NCBI GenBank assembly: GCA_934281515.1
Contig: CAKQXG010000083.1
Coordinates: forward strand, 1 to 9,097
Reading direction: 5' to 3'
From: an uncultured Clostridia bacterium
GTDB lineage: Bacteria; Bacillota; Clostridia; Christensenellales; CAG-314
Length of the DNA: 9,097 nucleotides
The notes under the pieces were generated by a model that was not told where the DNA came from, did not search any database, and worked only from the letters and a program-made list of their open reading frames with translations. Both the position numbers and the translations under genes were made by a program. Of the stretch, positions 7,149-9,097 are shown one piece after another. The first letter of the stretch is position 1. Each line of letters starts with the position of its first letter.

Positions 7149-7212
7149 GCGGGGGAAGGGAAACTTTTTTAAAGTTTTCCTTCCCCTGCACCCATATCAT
7201 TTCAAAAACTTT
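7149..7212 (-). repeat. Dispersed palindromic element, copy 2 (inverted relative to copy 1)
   Basis: A 19-bp hairpin (7149-7167 with 7171-7189, loop TTT), a 10-base spacer, then TTTCAAAAACTTT (7200-7212), the exact reverse complement of the 13-mer at 320-332. The hairpin keeps the GGGAAACTTT...AAAGTTTTCC core of copy 1 but has different outer sequence. Two of its 19 pairs are G-T, which pair as G-U only in RNA made from the + strand. It starts 12 bases after the glf stop, with no other terminator present, so it may also serve as the 3' end of the GT2-glf transcript. There is no proper U-tract after the stem. Confidence 0.75.
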
Positions 7213-7310
7213 AAGTAATTATATCTATCGTTGGCGTACCGATATGCTATGCGTATTTCTGCTTGTCTGAACGACGAAGTGCGGATATTTCACTTTTGTT
7301 TACTAAACAC

Positions 7311-7339
7311 TTTACTTTACTGTTTGTTTGCTGTATAAT
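7311..7339 (+). promoter_or_regulatory. Promoter of the CAT/E2-like gene
   Basis: TTTACT (7311-7316), 17-base spacer, consensus TATAAT (7334-7339). Predicted start about 7346; the leader is about 25 nt and contains the ribosome site GAGG (7358-7361), 9 bases before ATG 7371. A 13-bp odd palindrome TGTTTA-C-TAAACA (7297-7309) sits directly upstream of the -35 box. Confidence 0.7.
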
Positions 7340-7370
7340 TGTAGTATAAATCAATCTGAGGTTTTCTACT

Positions 7371-8363
7371 ATGGGAAAAAGACGTCCTGACGGAGTGTAT
7401 ATCGACAACATCAACCCCTACACCAAAATTATGCCACACATCATGCCGCATCGCTACGACGCCATGAACTGGTGCAAGGTGGAAGTCTCTTGCGACGGTA
7501 TCGACAAGTTTATCGCTGAGCAACGCAAGTTGGGTGTGTATTACAACTACTACAACATCGTCATGGCGGCGGTAGTGCGCGTAATGGCTATGCGCCCGTC
7601 ACTTAACCGCTTTGTAAAAAACCGTCGTATCTATCAGCACAACGACGTAACGGCTAGTTTTGCCGTCAAAAAGGTGCTTAAAGACGACAGCGAAGATACG
7701 ACCGTCAAACTGCATTTCAAGGGCGACGAAACGTTGCCGCAGGTCAAGCAAATGATGGACGACATCATTGCAGCCAACACGGGCAGACAAGTGTACAACA
7801 ACGTCGACGACATGGCAAAGGTGATTACCAATGCGCCGCACTTTCTCATCAAATTTGTTGTAGGACTGCTCAACTGGCTTGACAACCACAACCTGATGCC
7901 CAAGAAAGTTATCGAAACAAGTCCATTCCACAACAGTTTCTTTATCACGTTTATGAAGTCTATTCACGGCGACTACCTGTATCACCATTGCTACGACTTC
8001 GGTACTACGGGATTGTTTATCGGCATGGGGCGAGAAAAGCAAGTGCCCGTGGTGGAAAACGGCGAAGTGAAGGTGGGCAAGGTGATGACGTTGGGTATTG
8101 TCTGCGACGAACGCTTTTGCGACGGTCTGTACTACGTCAACAGTATGCGTTTGCTAAAAGACTTGTTGAGCAACCCCGACAAACTGTTGGAAACAATAGA
8201 CTTGTCCAAGTACGCATCTGTCAACGGGCTTGCCGTCAAGCGTGACAAAAAGAAAAAGGACAAGAAGGTAAAAAAAGCCGGGAAAGGCGACAAGCAAGCG
8301 GCAGACAATGCCGAAGTGCAATCCGACGAAGTGGTAAAAGTGGTAATCCGCGACGAAGAGTAA
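7371..8363 (+). CDS. Stand-alone 2-oxoacid dehydrogenase E2 / chloramphenicol-acetyltransferase-fold protein, altered catalytic motif
   Basis: 330 aa, ATG 7371. The body (about 10-275) resembles the catalytic domain of E2 acyltransferases and CAT: YTKIMPHIMPHRYDAMN (17-33), YNIVMAAVVRVMAMRPSLNR (61-80), RRIYQHNDVTASFAVKK (85-101), SPFHNSFFIT (184-193) and a final DERFCDGLYYVNSMRLLKDL (246-265). This last segment aligns with the HxxxDG active-site motif, but its histidine position holds Glu247; Asp251-Gly252 are kept. No lipoyl or E1/E3-binding domain is present and no dehydrogenase genes are nearby, so it is not a classical E2. The C-terminus is a Lys-rich stretch (290-308) then an acidic end. 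I recall clostridial relatives with DERxCDG, so the change is probably a subfamily feature and not a random mutation. Monocistronic, with its own promoter and terminator. Substrate and activity unknown; acyltransferase activity is doubtful without the His. Confidence 0.85.
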   Translation: MGKRRPDGVYIDNINPYTKIMPHIMPHRYDAMNWCKVEVSCDGIDKFIAEQRKLGVYYNYYNIVMAAVVRVMAMRPSLNRFVKNRRIYQHNDVTASFAVKKVLKDDSEDTTVKLHFKGDETLPQVKQMMDDIIAANTGRQVYNNVDDMAKVITNAPHFLIKFVVGLLNWLDNHNLMPKKVIETSPFHNSFFITFMKSIHGDYLYHHCYDFGTTGLFIGMGREKQVPVVENGEVKVGKVMTLGIVCDERFCDGLYYVNSMRLLKDLLSNPDKLLETIDLSKYASVNGLAVKRDKKKKDKKVKKAGKGDKQAADNAEVQSDEVVKVVIRDEE

Positions 8364-8414
8364 TTGCATTTACGTCATTAAAAAATCAATACGTTCGCAA
8401 AAATTTGCGACAAC

Positions 8415-8457
8415 AAGTGAGATTTCTCCCCTTTAGCGGCAGAAATCTCACTTTTTA
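8415..8457 (+). terminator. Intrinsic terminator of the CAT/E2-like gene
   Basis: Perfect 13-bp stem AAGTGAGATTTCT (8415-8427) / AGAAATCTCACTT (8441-8453), 13-base loop, then TTTTAT. A smaller inverted repeat TCGCAAA-AA-TTTGCGA (8395-8410) lies just before it. Confidence 0.9.
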
Positions 8458-8590
8458 TGTTCTGTGTTAAATATCGGGATGCAAGAAATCCTCGCAAAGT
8501 AAATTGTTTTTTTATAATTATTTTTGTTTTGCCGTAAGATGCGTATCCGATGTCAACCCGAGTCAGGTAAAACAACAATAGGTTTTATTG

Positions 8591-8623
8591 AAAATGAGTT
8601 CGGTATTGTGCCGAACTCATTTT
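8591..8623. terminator. Orphan two-way terminator-like hairpin
   Basis: Perfect 13-bp stem AAAATGAGTTCGG (8591-8603) / CCGAACTCATTTT (8611-8623) with a 7-base loop. The A-tract and T-tract on the two sides would allow termination in either direction. No gene lies between it and the terminator about 140 bases to the left. Confidence 0.6.
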
Positions 8624-8745
8624 CCGAAACGTTATTTTTAATTCGTTCATTTTTTACGAAATTATAAAAAGTATAGGCTATTTAGTCGGTCGAATAGTGT
8701 ATTAGTGAAATTTCAGCACGAAAAATTTTTTTATGGAAAAAGATG

Positions 8746-8774
8746 TTGACTTTCGTAATGTAAAGTGCTAAACT
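8746..8774 (+). promoter_or_regulatory. Promoter of the leader RNA / truncated rightmost gene
   Basis: TTGACT (8746-8751), 17-base spacer, TAAACT (8769-8774), with TG at 8766-8767 giving an extended -10. Predicted start about 8781, roughly 307 nt before the ATG at 9088. The -35 is strong and the -10 imperfect, as expected of a regulated promoter. Confidence 0.65.
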
Positions 8775-8788
8775 AAAAACAATGAGAG

Positions 8789-8806
8789 TGTGATATCGAT
8801 ATCACA
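8789..8806. promoter_or_regulatory. 18-bp perfect palindrome, candidate operator
   Basis: TGTGATATC/GATATCACA, perfectly symmetric with no loop, at about +9 to +26 from the predicted start, a classical repressor position. Being loop-less, it suits binding by a dimeric regulator on DNA better than an RNA hairpin. The TGTGA and TCACA halves are 8 bases apart, not the 6 of CRP or Rex sites. The cognate regulator is unknown. Confidence 0.6.
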
Positions 8807-8923
8807 TTGAAAAATGAGCATTTCTCATACCGACAAAAACGATATTGCGTAGCGTCGGTGTTTACTGGTTCAAAATGCAGAAACAGGTATGTCTGCATGT
8901 GAAAACGGAACAAAACTTAACTA

Positions 8924-8968
8924 CTAATCGCAGATTTCATTCGTTAATGCGGTTAGCGTTTGTTTTTT
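8924..8968 (+). terminator. Internal terminator in the leader (candidate attenuator)
   Basis: 9-bp stem with one T-G pair (8924-8932/8948-8956), 15-base loop, followed by CGTTTGTTTTTT. It lies about 145-190 nt after the predicted start and about 120 nt before the start codon, so it would end transcription inside the leader unless prevented, or it marks the 3' end of a separate small RNA. Confidence 0.6.
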
Positions 8969-9087
8969 GGATATGACGACCGGGTTCTGCGTTTAATTCA
9001 ATGTAAGCATAACGCCGATAGTTGTCGTTAAAATGGTTGACGTTGTTTTCTTCATTTGCGGCGTTGACTTTGTCAGGAGTATACAAA

Positions 9088-9097
9088 ATGCAAATTT
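9088..9097 (+). CDS. Start of an unidentified gene, cut by the window edge
   Basis: ATG at 9088-9090 with AGGAG (9075-9079) at an 8-base spacing. Only Met-Gln-Ile is visible, so nothing can be said about the product. The good ribosome site and the elaborate upstream control region argue that it is a real, regulated gene. Confidence 0.6.

Larger units (their letters stand above)
8364..8745. other. AT-rich intergenic region without a recognisable gene
   Basis: 382 bases between the CAT/E2-like gene and the next promoter. It holds the terminator at 8415-8457 and the orphan hairpin at 8591-8623. A TATAAT at 8513-8518 has no acceptable -35 box at 16-18 bases. A short minus-strand open frame (8378-8578) crosses the terminator and has no ribosome site, so it is not called. 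I see nothing else in 8624-8745 beyond A/T-rich DNA. Confidence 0.55.
8781..9087 (+). promoter_or_regulatory. Long structured 5' leader (candidate cis-regulatory RNA)
   Basis: About 307 nt between the predicted start and the ATG at 9088. Hairpins in order: ACCGAC/GTCGGT (8829-8834/8854-8859, 19-base loop); ATGCAG..ACA-GGTA-TGT..CTGCAT (8875-8898); terminator stem CTAATCGCA/TGCGGTTAG (8924-8932/8948-8956) with a U-rich tail; and AACGCCG/CGGCGTT (9011-9017/9059-9065) ending 9 bases before the Shine-Dalgarno. The loop of the first hairpin contains TGCGTAG (8846-8852), which can pair with CTA and CGCA of the terminator's 5' arm with a 2-base bulge, a possible antiterminator contact. I find no T-box sequence and no core motif of the TPP, SAM, cobalamin, FMN, lysine or c-di-GMP riboswitches that I know. 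Confidence 0.5.

Noticed and set aside
8378..8578. 66-codon minus-strand frame after the CAT/E2-like gene
   Set aside because: It runs across the gene's terminator hairpin and has no ribosome site or promoter at a sensible distance. A TTGACA on that strand (8556-8551) has no -10 partner.
8761..8772. CIRCE heat-shock operator half (GTGCTAA near the promoter)
   Set aside because: CIRCE needs TTAGCACTC-N9-GAGTGCTAA; only one imperfect half is present and no matching half lies at 9 bases.
8789..8806. CRP or Rex binding site
   Set aside because: TGTGA and TCACA are separated by 8 bases here, whereas CRP and Rex-type sites have 6.
8781..9087. T-box riboswitch
   Set aside because: The leader has an internal terminator, but the conserved T-box sequence (AGGGTGGNACCGCG) is absent.

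Overview
The window looks like chromosomal DNA of an uncultured, probably gut-associated member of the Bacillota (Clostridia). This is inferred from strong AGGAGG-type ribosome sites, near-consensus sigma-A promoters with 17-base spacers, AT-rich intergenic DNA with U-tailed terminators, and protein families (GH3 plus GPH symporter, the NGGHGE-type GT2, a stand-alone E2/CAT-like protein) that I associate with Clostridia. No phage, transposase, CRISPR, tRNA or rRNA was seen. All genes are on the + strand.

Layout. (1) 1-246 is the 3' end of an unidentified gene, closed by a clean terminator. (2) 247-685 is a long intergenic stretch with a perfect 42-bp palindrome, a 10-bp direct repeat and a promoter. 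(3) 686-4794 is a two-gene operon: a cytoplasmic GH3 beta-glycosidase (812 aa, start corrected to 686) and a GPH-family sugar:cation symporter (555 aa, GTG start), followed by a terminator. The expected job is import of a short glycoside or oligosaccharide and hydrolysis inside the cell. (4) 5012-7136 is a second operon with a near-consensus promoter: a GT2 glycosyltransferase and UDP-galactopyranose mutase (glf), 1 nt apart. It points to a galactofuranose-containing surface glycan. (5) A second copy of the palindromic element, in inverted orientation, lies at 7149-7212. (6) 7371-8363 encodes a stand-alone E2/chloramphenicol-acetyltransferase-fold protein whose catalytic His position carries Glu; a terminator follows. 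(7) 8364-9097 has no recognisable complete gene. It holds an orphan two-way hairpin, then a promoter, an 18-bp perfect palindrome just after the predicted transcription start, and a leader RNA of about 300 nt with several hairpins and an internal terminator. The leader ends at a good ribosome site and the first three codons of a gene cut by the window edge.

The points most worth a second look are the leader RNA/attenuator at the right end, the pair of inverted palindromic elements flanking the two sugar operons, and the His-to-Glu acyltransferase-like protein. None is proven new; each is a sequence-level observation.
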